Assembly (NCBI GenBank): GCA_022771805.1
Contig: JALELM010000002.1
Span: 117,524-181,523 of the forward strand
Direction of reading: 5' to 3'
DNA length: 64,000 bases
DNA from: Veillonellaceae bacterium
GTDB lineage: Bacteria; Bacillota; Negativicutes; Veillonellales; Negativicoccaceae
Positions 53,960 through 61,767 of this stretch are shown piece by piece; within the stretch, counting starts at the first letter, position 1; each line of letters starts with the position of its first letter. Under the pieces are notes generated by a model. The model made no database searches. It worked only from the letters and a program-made list of their open reading frames with translations, and was not told the origin of the DNA. The position numbers and the translations under genes were made by a program.

Positions 53960-55324
53960 ATGAAACATACCCAGTACCCGTTGGCGACGGATCGCGTGCG
54001 GGTGGCCATGGAGGATATGGCGCAGGCCATCGTGGAAGCGCGGCGCTGCCTGAATTGCCCGCGGCCGACCTGCCGCACGGGCTGTCCCGTCGGCAATGAA
54101 ATTCCGAAATTCATCGCGGAACTGGCGACGGGGAATATCGGCGAAGCCGTCCGCATTATCAACGAGCGCAGCAATTTGCCCTCGGTCTGCGGGCGCGTGT
54201 GTCCGCACGAAAACCAGTGCGAAGGGCATTGCATCCTGAATCGTCGCGGTCAGCCCGTGAAGATCGGCCGGATCGAGAGCCTGATCGGCGACGTGGCCAA
54301 TGCGATGATGCTGACACAACCCCGCCGGCTGCCGCGCAAAAAAGAAAAAGTGGCGGTCATCGGCTCCGGCCCGGCCGGACTGACCGTGGCGAACGATTTG
54401 CGCCTGCTCGGTTATCAGATCGATGTCTACGAGCGGGACGCGGAGCCGGGCGGCGTATTGCTGCACGGTATTCCCGACTTTCGGATCCACAAATCGGTGG
54501 TGCGCTTTGAAGTGGATCGGCTGCGCAATATGGGTGTGAATTTTTATTGCGGGCGAGTATTCGGACGCGATATTACCTTGGAGGAATTGCGGGAACAAGG
54601 CTATGGTGCAATCTTCCTCGGCCTCGGTACGGCGCAGCCGCGGGATTTGGAGTTGCGAAACGGCCATTTGCCGGGGATTTATCAGGCGATGGACATTTTG
54701 CATCAAGCCCAACAGTACCGTGACGGAAACATTGCCGCCGAAGAGCTCCGGATTCAGCGCGGTGCGCGCGTGGTCGTCATCGGTGCCGGGAATGTAGCGA
54801 TCGATGCGGCGCGCACGGCGTTGCGGCTCCATGCGGCCGAGGTGACGATCGCCTATCGGCGCACGGAGGAATTTATGGCCTGCCTGCCGTCGGAATATGC
54901 GGCGGCAAAGGAGGAAGGCGTCCGTTTCCGTTTCCTGGCGGCACCCGTGGGCGCAGACGGCAAGGAGCGGGTCACGCATTTCGTCTACAGCGAGCAGGAA
55001 ATCAATGAGCTCGGCGAGTTGCACGATACGGGACGGGAAGAACGCCTGCCGGCCGATACGATTATCATCGCTGTCGGGCATGTGCCGAGCACTTGGCTGG
55101 CTTCGGTACTGCCCGGTCTGGAGCGTGACGGGGCGGGGTATATCCGGACACAGGATGCGCCCTACTACGGCGAAACGAATATCGAAGGCGTTTTTGCCGC
55201 CGGGGATGTGGTGCATCGACCGGCGACGGTAGTGCTCGCCATGCGCGAAGCGAAGAAAGCGGCGGCGGGCATAGCCGCACGCTTGGCCGCGGCGGCAGAA
55301 AAAGCGGCGGCCGCCGCAAAATAA
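53960..55324 (+). CDS. NADPH-dependent glutamate synthase small-subunit-like oxidoreductase
   Basis: A 454-residue flavoprotein of the GltD/NfnB type. Cysteine clusters RRCLNCPRPTCRTGCPVGN and CGRVCPHENQCEGHC bind Fe-S centres. The FAD motif is VIGSGPAGLTVAN and the NAD(P) motif VIGAGNVAID. GltD works with GltB; here no large subunit is nearby, so it may act alone or with another dehydrogenase. The C-terminus is a long Ala/Lys-rich tail. The ATG at 53960 follows GGAG with 5-nt spacing, directly behind the tRNA. Confidence 0.9.
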   Translation: MKHTQYPLATDRVRVAMEDMAQAIVEARRCLNCPRPTCRTGCPVGNEIPKFIAELATGNIGEAVRIINERSNLPSVCGRVCPHENQCEGHCILNRRGQPVKIGRIESLIGDVANAMMLTQPRRLPRKKEKVAVIGSGPAGLTVANDLRLLGYQIDVYERDAEPGGVLLHGIPDFRIHKSVVRFEVDRLRNMGVNFYCGRVFGRDITLEELREQGYGAIFLGLGTAQPRDLELRNGHLPGIYQAMDILHQAQQYRDGNIAAEELRIQRGARVVVIGAGNVAIDAARTALRLHAAEVTIAYRRTEEFMACLPSEYAAAKEEGVRFRFLAAPVGADGKERVTHFVYSEQEINELGELHDTGREERLPADTIIIAVGHVPSTWLASVLPGLERDGAGYIRTQDAPYYGETNIEGVFAAGDVVHRPATVVLAMREAKKAAAGIAARLAAAAEKAAAAAK

Positions 55325-55338
55325 ATACGGCTCGGTCG

Positions 55339-55369
55339 GAAACTCTCGTAGTTGCGAGAGTTTCTTTTT
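55339..55369 (+). terminator. Terminator of the tRNA-Arg/GltD-like unit
   Basis: A perfect 10-bp stem (55339-55348 with 55355-55364), a 6-nt loop and five T, 15 nt after the stop codon. Confidence 0.93.
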
Positions 55370-55536
55370 ATGTTATACAACGCGACATATGCGCCAAACG
55401 CGGTGTCGGAGAGAAAATTTCGTTGCGTATCGAAAAATGTGATATAATAGCAGATATATGAGGAATAGTCATGACAGCGCATCGGCTCTGCCGGTGCGTT
55501 TTACAGTGGAGATTATATACGGATGGAGTGAAGTAC

Positions 55537-56736
55537 ATGGAATTATGGAGAAAAAATCTGTATTGGCTGGTGGCCATTCAAATTCTGGCGGGGAGTGCCA
55601 TTTTAGGCGTGATTTCCTTTATTCCCCTTTTTGTGCATGATCTCGGTGTGACGGATGCCGGCGCGGCAAGCATGTGGGCGGGGCTGGTGACGGGCGTGAC
55701 CGCGTTCACCGCCGCCTTCTCGAATCCGTACTGGGGCGCGTACGGCGACCGCAAAGGACACAAGCGCGTCCTCCTGCAGATCCTGCTGTTTTTGACGGCG
55801 GTCATGTGCGCCATGTCGCTGGTTCGCTCGCCGTTCCAGCTGTTTGTTTTACGGGCGGTGCAGGGCGCCGTCGGCGGGTTCATTGCGGCGGGGCTGACGA
55901 TGGTCGTCACGCAGACGCCGCAGAAACACGAAGCATATGCGCTCGGCACTTACCAGACGGGCATCGTCCTCGGGGCGACATTGGGGCCGCTCATCGGCGG
56001 CGGGATCGCGGATATTATCGGCTATCGTGAAACATTTCTCTTTTTCGGTTGCCTGACGTTGCTCGGCTTCTTCCTTGCCAAACGATACCTGTACGAAGAT
56101 TTCAAACCGGTACCGAATAAGCCGAAGGAATCCGTCTGGCAAAATTTCAAGCTGTTTTTCCGTCTGCCGCTGGTGCGCTTGATGATGATCTGTCAGTTCT
56201 TCGTCAACTTCGCCTTGACGGGACTCGGACCGATTTTGCCGCTGTACATCAAAGAAATGGCGGGGCCCGTACCGGCATTGGCGACGCTGTCCGGCGGCAT
56301 CCTGGCGATCGGCGGTCTGGCCGGCGCCGTCAGCGCGATGAATATGGGGCGCATCGCACAGAGTTGGAGCCATCGGCAGATCATGCTGGCGGGGACGTTC
56401 TTCGGCGGACTCTTCTTCATTGCGCAGCATTTCGCGCCGGACGTCTACCTGCTCGGTCTGTTTCGGTTTTTGAACGGGCTTTGTATCGGGACACTGATGC
56501 CGAGCGCCAATACGATCGTTTCGCGGGAAGTGCCGGAAGAAAAACGCGGTATCGCATTCGGCGTCACCTCCGGCACGGCGCTCATGGGAAACGTTGCGGG
56601 GCCGATTGCCTCCGGCCTGATCGCGCTCACCTTTGACATGGGCGCGGTGTTCTGGTCGACGGCGGCCGTTTTCTTTTTCATTTGCTACCTCATCTATCGC
56701 AGCCTGCCGGCGACGGCGGGTTACGGTTCGCGCTGA
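55537..56736 (+). CDS. MFS family drug-type transporter
   Basis: A 399-residue, 12-TM major facilitator. The loop-2 motif is GAYGDRKGHKRVLL, and motif C is visible in GIVLGATLGPLIGG, typical of drug:H+ antiporters in the MdtG/DHA1 group. The substrate is unknown. The ATG at 55537 follows GGAG with an 8-nt spacer. TATAAT at 55443-55448 is a likely -10. Confidence 0.9.
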   Translation: MELWRKNLYWLVAIQILAGSAILGVISFIPLFVHDLGVTDAGAASMWAGLVTGVTAFTAAFSNPYWGAYGDRKGHKRVLLQILLFLTAVMCAMSLVRSPFQLFVLRAVQGAVGGFIAAGLTMVVTQTPQKHEAYALGTYQTGIVLGATLGPLIGGGIADIIGYRETFLFFGCLTLLGFFLAKRYLYEDFKPVPNKPKESVWQNFKLFFRLPLVRLMMICQFFVNFALTGLGPILPLYIKEMAGPVPALATLSGGILAIGGLAGAVSAMNMGRIAQSWSHRQIMLAGTFFGGLFFIAQHFAPDVYLLGLFRFLNGLCIGTLMPSANTIVSREVPEEKRGIAFGVTSGTALMGNVAGPIASGLIALTFDMGAVFWSTAAVFFFICYLIYRSLPATAGYGSR

Positions 56737-56746
56737 AGAACGGCGG

Positions 56747-56771
56747 AGAGCGGGAAATCCCGCTCTTTTTT
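56747..56771 (+). terminator. Terminator of the MFS transporter gene
   Basis: A perfect 8-bp stem (56747-56754 with 56759-56766), an AAAT loop and a T-run, beginning 10 nt after the stop codon. Confidence 0.92.
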
Positions 56772-56824
56772 GTTGCGGAAAATTCGGCGCAAGAGATTCG
56801 ATTGTAACAACGAACGAAATGGCA

Positions 56825-56853
56825 TTGAAAACCATTTTCTTTTATGCTATACT
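56825..56853 (+). promoter_or_regulatory. Promoter of the metal ABC operon
   Basis: TTGAAA (56825-56830), a 17-bp spacer and TATACT (56848-56853). I see no clear MntR, Zur or Fur palindrome around it. Confidence 0.8.
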
Positions 56854-56904
56854 GTAGCCATCATCCGCCGACGGCGGAAATAGAGAAACAGGGAGAGGAT
56901 TATT

Positions 56905-57849
56905 TTGCAAAAATGGATTCAACGCAGTGTCATGGCTATGTTGGCCGTGGCGATGTTGGTAGTGGCGGGATGCGGCAGCGATAAAGCACCCGCAGGGGAA
57001 GCAGCGAAAAAGCTGCAGGTTGTCGCCACGACGACGATGTTGACCGATCTGGCGCAGATCATCGGCGGCGATGCGGTCGAAGTGAAAGGTCTGATGGGAC
57101 CGGGCGTAGACCCGCATTTGTACCAGGCGAGCGCCGGTGATGTCGCGACCATGTCGAAAGCGGATGTCGTAGTCTACAACGGCGTCCATTTGGAAGGGAA
57201 AATGGGCGAAGTCTTTGCCCAGCTGGAAAAAGATAAGAAGACGACGATTTGTGTAGCCGATGCGCTCGATCCGGCGACGCTGCTGGACTTTGAAGAAGAC
57301 GGCGTACCGGCAAAGGATCCGCATATTTGGTTTGATGTGAAGAACTGGGAAAAGGCCGCGCATATCGTTGCGGAACGCCTGAGCGAGAAAGATCCCGCAC
57401 ACAAGGACTTGTACATGAAAAATTATGAAGCCTATTTGAAGGACTTGCAGGCGGCGGACGAGTACGTGGCGAAACGCGCACAGGAAATACCGGAGAATGC
57501 CCGCGTACTGGTGACGGCGCATGATGCGTTCCAGTATTTCAGCCGTGCGTACGGCTTTGAAGTGCGCGGTCTGCAAGGGGTCAGCACCGCATCCGAAGCG
57601 GGCGCGACGGATGTGCGCGAATTGGCGGATTTCATCGTTTCGCACCAAATCAAAGCGATTTTCGTCGAGTCTTCCGTCCCGCACAAAACGATTGAAGCCG
57701 TGCAGGAAGCCTGCCTGGCACGCGGTTGGGAAGTGAAGATCGGCGGCGAGCTGTACTCCGACTCGCTGGGAGCCCCGGACAGTGAAGGCGGCACATATGT
57801 CGGTATGGTAAAAGAAAATATCGACACCATTGTGGAGGCATTGAAATAA
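56905..57849 (+). CDS. Metal (Mn/Zn/Fe) ABC transporter binding lipoprotein
   Basis: A 314-residue cluster A-I (TroA/MntA/ZnuA) binding protein. The lipobox is VAGC. Metal-binding residues are in GVDPHLYQ, DPHIWFD and the C-terminal VESSVPHKT and GELYSDSLG. No His-rich loop is present, which argues weakly for Mn or Fe over Zn. The start is TTG, behind GGGAGAGG. A terminator-like hairpin separates it from the ATPase. Confidence 0.93.
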   Translation: MQKWIQRSVMAMLAVAMLVVAGCGSDKAPAGEAAKKLQVVATTTMLTDLAQIIGGDAVEVKGLMGPGVDPHLYQASAGDVATMSKADVVVYNGVHLEGKMGEVFAQLEKDKKTTICVADALDPATLLDFEEDGVPAKDPHIWFDVKNWEKAAHIVAERLSEKDPAHKDLYMKNYEAYLKDLQAADEYVAKRAQEIPENARVLVTAHDAFQYFSRAYGFEVRGLQGVSTASEAGATDVRELADFIVSHQIKAIFVESSVPHKTIEAVQEACLARGWEVKIGGELYSDSLGAPDSEGGTYVGMVKENIDTIVEALK

Positions 57850-57853
57850 ACAC

Positions 57854-57880
57854 ACGGGTTCCGTCAGGAACCCGTTTTTA
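57854..57880 (+). terminator. Intra-operon hairpin after the metal-binding protein gene
   Basis: A perfect 9-bp stem (57854-57862 with 57867-57875) with a GTCA loop and T5, starting 4 nt after the stop codon. Partial termination here would give more binding protein than transporter. Confidence 0.85.
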
Positions 57881-57908
57881 ATTCCGGAGGAGGCTAAGGA
57901 GATTACGG

Positions 57909-58655
57909 ATGGAATGGGCAGTAGAAGTGGAAGATTTAACGGTCGCCTACGATGAGCGACCGGTACTCTGGGATGTCGATATGCAGGTGCCGCGCGGTTC
58001 GCTGGCGGCGATCGTCGGACCGAACGGTGCAGGGAAATCGACCTTGGTCAAAGCGATGCTCGGACTGGTGGAGCGCATTTCCGGCTCGGTGAAGTTTTAC
58101 CTGGACGGCCGTCTCGTTACGACCCGGGAGGAGGCCAAGCGGATCGCCTACGTGCCGCAGAGCGGCTCGGTGGACTGGGATTTCCCCACGACCGTGCTGG
58201 ACGTCGTCCTCATGGGGCGCTACGGGCATCTCGGCTGGTTGCGCCGGCCGGGCAGGGTGGATAAAAAACTGGCCATGGAAATGCTGGCGCGTACCGGGAT
58301 GCAGGAGTATGCGGAACGGCAGATCAGTCGTCTTTCCGGCGGGCAGCAGCAGCGTGTGTTTTTGGCGCGCGCTTTGATCCAACAGGCGGATATTTATTTT
58401 ATGGACGAACCGTTTAAGGGCGTCGATGTAAAGACGGAAAAAGCGATCATCGGCTTGCTGAATGAAATGAAAAGCCGCGGCAAGACCGTCATTGTCGTCC
58501 ATCACGACTTGGACACCGTCGCGGAATTTTTTGACTGGGTGACGCTGATCAATTTGCAATGCGTGGCCTCCGGGCCGCTCAAGGAGACGTTTACGCAGGA
58601 AAATATTTCCCGCACCTATCGGGCGGCCGAAGCGCCGGGAGGTACGGAACAATGA
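57909..58655 (+). CDS. Metal ABC transporter ATPase
   Basis: A 248-residue ABC ATPase of the MntB/ZnuC/SitB type. Walker A is GPNGAGKST, the signature LSGGQQQRVFLARAL and Walker B YFMDEPFKGVD, with the family-typical VPQSGSVDWDFP segment. It overlaps the next gene by 4 nt (ATGA). Confidence 0.95.
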   Translation: MEWAVEVEDLTVAYDERPVLWDVDMQVPRGSLAAIVGPNGAGKSTLVKAMLGLVERISGSVKFYLDGRLVTTREEAKRIAYVPQSGSVDWDFPTTVLDVVLMGRYGHLGWLRRPGRVDKKLAMEMLARTGMQEYAERQISRLSGGQQQRVFLARALIQQADIYFMDEPFKGVDVKTEKAIIGLLNEMKSRGKTVIVVHHDLDTVAEFFDWVTLINLQCVASGPLKETFTQENISRTYRAAEAPGGTEQ

Positions 58656-59560
58656 CCGCAATCCTGAGCGACTACACGTTTCAGGTCGTTGCGGCGGGGA
58701 CGGTACTGCTCGGGATCACGAGCGGCGTGACGGGAAGCTTCGCGATCCTGCGGCGGGAAAGCCTGATCGGCGACGGCCTTTCCCATGCGGCGTTTCCCGG
58801 CGTGGTGCTGGCGTTCATGCTCATCGGCATGAAAGAACTCGGCGTCCTCCTCAGCGGTGCGGCCGTTGCGGCGGTCGTCGCCATGGCGCTCGTGATGATC
58901 TCCACCCGCTATACGAAGCTGCGTTTCGATGCGGCACTCGCCACTGTTCTCGCAGCGTTCTTCGGCCTCGGGATGATGCTCCTGACCTATGTCCAGCGCG
59001 GGAATAATCCGGCGCAGGCGGGCTTGGCCAAATTCATTTTCGGTCAGGCGGCGACCATGCTCGCGCGCGATGTCTACCTCATGGCGGCGATCGCCGTGTT
59101 GATCCTGCTCGTCGAGTGGTGCTTCTGGAAAGAGTTGAAAATCGTCGCCTTCGATCCGGATTTTGCCCGCTCCCTGCAGCTGCCCGTCGGCAAAATCGAG
59201 GTCGTCTACGGCGCTGTCCTGGTGGCGACCGTCATTATCGGCCTGCAATCCGTCGGGGCGATCCTCATGAGCTCGCTCTTGATCGCGCCCGCCGTTGCGG
59301 CACGCCAGTGGACGGACAAACTCGGTGTGATGGTGCTGGCGGCGGGAGCCATGGGCGGCGCCGCCTGCTTCTGCGGCACCTGGTGGTCGGCTGTCGTGGG
59401 GAAAATGCCAACGGGACCGGCGATCGTCGTCATCGCTTCGGTGTTCGTCGGCGTGAGCCTGCTCGCCGCACCGAATCGCGGTATTATCCGGCGTTGGCTG
59501 CGCTTGCGCAAGCAACGGCGCACGCGGCGAAAGGAGGCGCAAGATGTCGGCTTACAGTGA
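58652..59560 (+). CDS. Metal ABC transporter permease 1
   Basis: A 302-residue permease of the ABC-3 family with about eight membrane segments. It has ESLIGDGLSHAAFPGVVLAF and SVGAILMSSLLIAPA, both diagnostic. A basic C-terminal tail follows. It overlaps permease 2 by 17 nt. The MntABCD/TroABCD layout with two different permeases fits manganese or iron systems better than ZnuABC, which has one. Confidence 0.94.
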   Translation: MTAILSDYTFQVVAAGTVLLGITSGVTGSFAILRRESLIGDGLSHAAFPGVVLAFMLIGMKELGVLLSGAAVAAVVAMALVMISTRYTKLRFDAALATVLAAFFGLGMMLLTYVQRGNNPAQAGLAKFIFGQAATMLARDVYLMAAIAVLILLVEWCFWKELKIVAFDPDFARSLQLPVGKIEVVYGAVLVATVIIGLQSVGAILMSSLLIAPAVAARQWTDKLGVMVLAAGAMGGAACFCGTWWSAVVGKMPTGPAIVVIASVFVGVSLLAAPNRGIIRRWLRLRKQRRTRRKEAQDVGLQ

Positions 59561-60659
59561 AGTACTTTGCATTGCGGTTCTCGCCGCCGCCGCCTGCGCC
59601 GTGCCCGGGACGTTTCTCGTCCTGCGGGGAATGTCCATGATGGCGGATGCGATTACCCATACCGTGTTTCTCGGCATCGTGCTCGCCTTTTTTGCCACGG
59701 CGGATTTGAACTCGCCCTGGCTGCTGCTCGGCGCGGCGGCGACGGGCGTATTTACTGTCTGGTGCACGGAAACGTTGTACCGCACCCGACTGGTCGCGGA
59801 AGATGCGTCGATCGGTGTGGTGTTCCCGCTGTTCTTTTCGGCGGGGATCATTCTGGTGAACCTCTACAGCGGCAACGCGCATCTCGACGTGGACACGGCA
59901 CTCCTCGGCGAAATTGCCTTTGCGCCTTTTGACCGATTCTACCTCGGCGGGACGGATATGGGCCCGGCGGCGCTCTGGACATTGCTCTTTGTCGGGCTGC
60001 TGAACAGCTTTGTCGTCGGCGTGCTTTATAAGGAAATGAAATTGGCTTCCTTCGATGCATTGTTGGCGGCCTGTTTCGGGTTCTCGCCGGTGCTGCTGCA
60101 CTACCTGCTGATGACACTGGTCTCCGTGACGGTCGTCGCTTCGTTCCAAGCGGTCGGGGCGATTCTTGTCATCGGGCTCATGATCGGCCCGCCCGCCACG
60201 GCGTACCTGCTGACCGATCACCTGTCGCGGATGCTGTTCGGCAGTGCGGCGATCGGCGCGGTCTGTGCGCTGGTCGGTACCCGGCTGGCGATGTATTGGG
60301 ATGTCTCCATTGCCGGAGCCATTGCCGCGACCATCGGTGTCGTCTTTCTGATTACCGTCGTGCTTGCCCCGAAGACCGGTATTCTGGCAGGCCTGCGGAA
60401 CCGCCGCCGGCTGCGCGTTCGCTATGCACAGGCGGTGTTGCTCCGCCATTTGCATACGCATGAGGGCACCGCACAGGAACGGACGGAATGCGGCATCGGT
60501 ACATTGCACGAGCACCTGCGTTGGGAGGCGAAATATACCATGCGGATCTGTCGCACTTTGCAGGAACAGGGCGACATTCGTATCGAGGAAGCTGTCGTCC
60601 GCCTGACCGAGCAGGGACGGCAAAAAATTGCGGACGCATCCCGTTTTCTTTACATGTAA
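59544..60659 (+). CDS. Metal ABC transporter permease 2 with C-terminal winged-helix-like domain
   Basis: A 371-residue permease of the ABC-3 family. The first 290 residues form the membrane part (RGMSMMADAITHTVFLGIVL, AVGAILVIGLMIGPPA). The last 80 residues are soluble and resemble a winged-helix fold, with HEHLRWEAKYTMRICRTLQE and LTEQGRQKIADAS. Similar tails occur in some Mn/Fe permeases of the MntC/TroC type and recall DtxR-like regulators. Its role is unknown. Confidence 0.92.
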   Translation: MSAYSEVLCIAVLAAAACAVPGTFLVLRGMSMMADAITHTVFLGIVLAFFATADLNSPWLLLGAAATGVFTVWCTETLYRTRLVAEDASIGVVFPLFFSAGIILVNLYSGNAHLDVDTALLGEIAFAPFDRFYLGGTDMGPAALWTLLFVGLLNSFVVGVLYKEMKLASFDALLAACFGFSPVLLHYLLMTLVSVTVVASFQAVGAILVIGLMIGPPATAYLLTDHLSRMLFGSAAIGAVCALVGTRLAMYWDVSIAGAIAATIGVVFLITVVLAPKTGILAGLRNRRRLRVRYAQAVLLRHLHTHEGTAQERTECGIGTLHEHLRWEAKYTMRICRTLQEQGDIRIEEAVVRLTEQGRQKIADASRFLYM

Positions 60660-60755
60660 CCGGAAAGGTTTGTCTCTTTGCCGCAGCTGTCGAGTGTTTT
60701 CGGCATAATTGCCCGGCAAAGAGGTCATAGTGCCGCCACGGCACGGAAAGGACAT

Positions 60756-61562
60756 ATGAGACAGACAAGCATTCAGCTGCGCGGTGTTCCGGAAACATTG
60801 CTGATCCCGCTGTACATGCGGGCGCGCGATGCGCGAGAAGCCGAGCCATACCTCGGCGATACGATCGCGGCGGACACCGTGGCAAAAATAGATTATGACT
60901 TTACGAAATGGGCCCGCATCACGCTTTCCTATTGGGGCTGTGTGTCGCGCGCCAAACGCATGGATGACGAGGTGCGACGTTTCCTGGCAGCCGAGCCGGA
61001 TGCCGTAGTGATTTCGATCGGCAGCGGCCTAGATACCCGCTTTCAGCGCGTGGACAACGGCAGCGTTCGCTGGTATGACCTCGACTTTCCGGAAGTAATC
61101 AAGCTGCGGCGACAGCTGCTCCCGCCGGAAACGGCACGCCAAACCTGTATTGCCGCCTCGGCCTTGGATCCGAAGTGGCCGCAGGAGGTGGATGCCGCCG
61201 GACGCGAGGTGCTCCTCGTTTCCGAAGGCGTGGTCATGTACTTCACGCCGGCGGAGATGCAAACTTTTTTGGGGATCGTCGGCGAACATTTCCGGCCGTG
61301 CACGCTCCATTTGGATCTGATCTCCGCGCTGGCGTATCGTTTGCGAAAGCAGCACGATGCCGTGGCGGCGCTGGGGGCGCAATTCCGCTGGGGCTCGCGG
61401 GACGGCAGCGAAGTTCTTCAGTGGGCAGAAGGGTTGCGCCAAATCGGCCTGGCCGATCCCACGGATGAGATGCGGGACTGTATCCGACCCGCTTGGAAAC
61501 GGCTCGCAGTCCCGCTCATTCGCTTGGGAAACAATCGGATCGGGATGTATCGCTGGGAGTAG
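60756..61562 (+). CDS. LCM/TcmP-type SAM-dependent methyltransferase
   Basis: A 268-residue class I methyltransferase of the leucine carboxyl methyltransferase/TcmP group. VISIGSGLDTRFQRVDNG is motif I and WYDLDFPEVIKLR a further hallmark; LLVSEGVVMYFTPAE is motif IV. The substrate is unknown; relatives modify small molecules or protein carboxylates. The ATG at 60756 follows GGAAAGGAC. It lies 96 bp after the metal operon and ends at its own terminator. Confidence 0.88.
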   Translation: MRQTSIQLRGVPETLLIPLYMRARDAREAEPYLGDTIAADTVAKIDYDFTKWARITLSYWGCVSRAKRMDDEVRRFLAAEPDAVVISIGSGLDTRFQRVDNGSVRWYDLDFPEVIKLRRQLLPPETARQTCIAASALDPKWPQEVDAAGREVLLVSEGVVMYFTPAEMQTFLGIVGEHFRPCTLHLDLISALAYRLRKQHDAVAALGAQFRWGSRDGSEVLQWAEGLRQIGLADPTDEMRDCIRPAWKRLAVPLIRLGNNRIGMYRWE

Positions 61563-61576
61563 CGGCACAAGGGGGC

Positions 61577-61610
61577 AACAGACGCTGCCCGCAGGGCGGC
61601 GTCTGTTTTA
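61577..61610 (+). terminator. Terminator of the methyltransferase gene
   Basis: A 14-bp stem with one G-T pair (61577-61590 with 61594-61607), a GCA loop and a short T-run. Confidence 0.88.
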
Positions 61611-61679
61611 AGTGATTTTGTTTATGCGCTATTTTTATAATAAAGTCAAAATATATGAACAAGATGAATTAAAAAACAA

Positions 61680-61708
61680 TTGACATCGCCTAAAAGAGCG
61701 TATAATAT
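61680..61708 (+). promoter_or_regulatory. Promoter of the trimeric autotransporter gene
   Basis: TTGACA (61680-61685) with overlapping -10 options TATAAT (61701-61706, 15-bp spacer) and TAATAT (61703-61708, 17-bp spacer). Confidence 0.75.
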
Positions 61709-61767
61709 AAAATGATGAACATAGACTGTTTTAGTGCGTAAGAGTAAATGGATACGGGAGGAATGCT

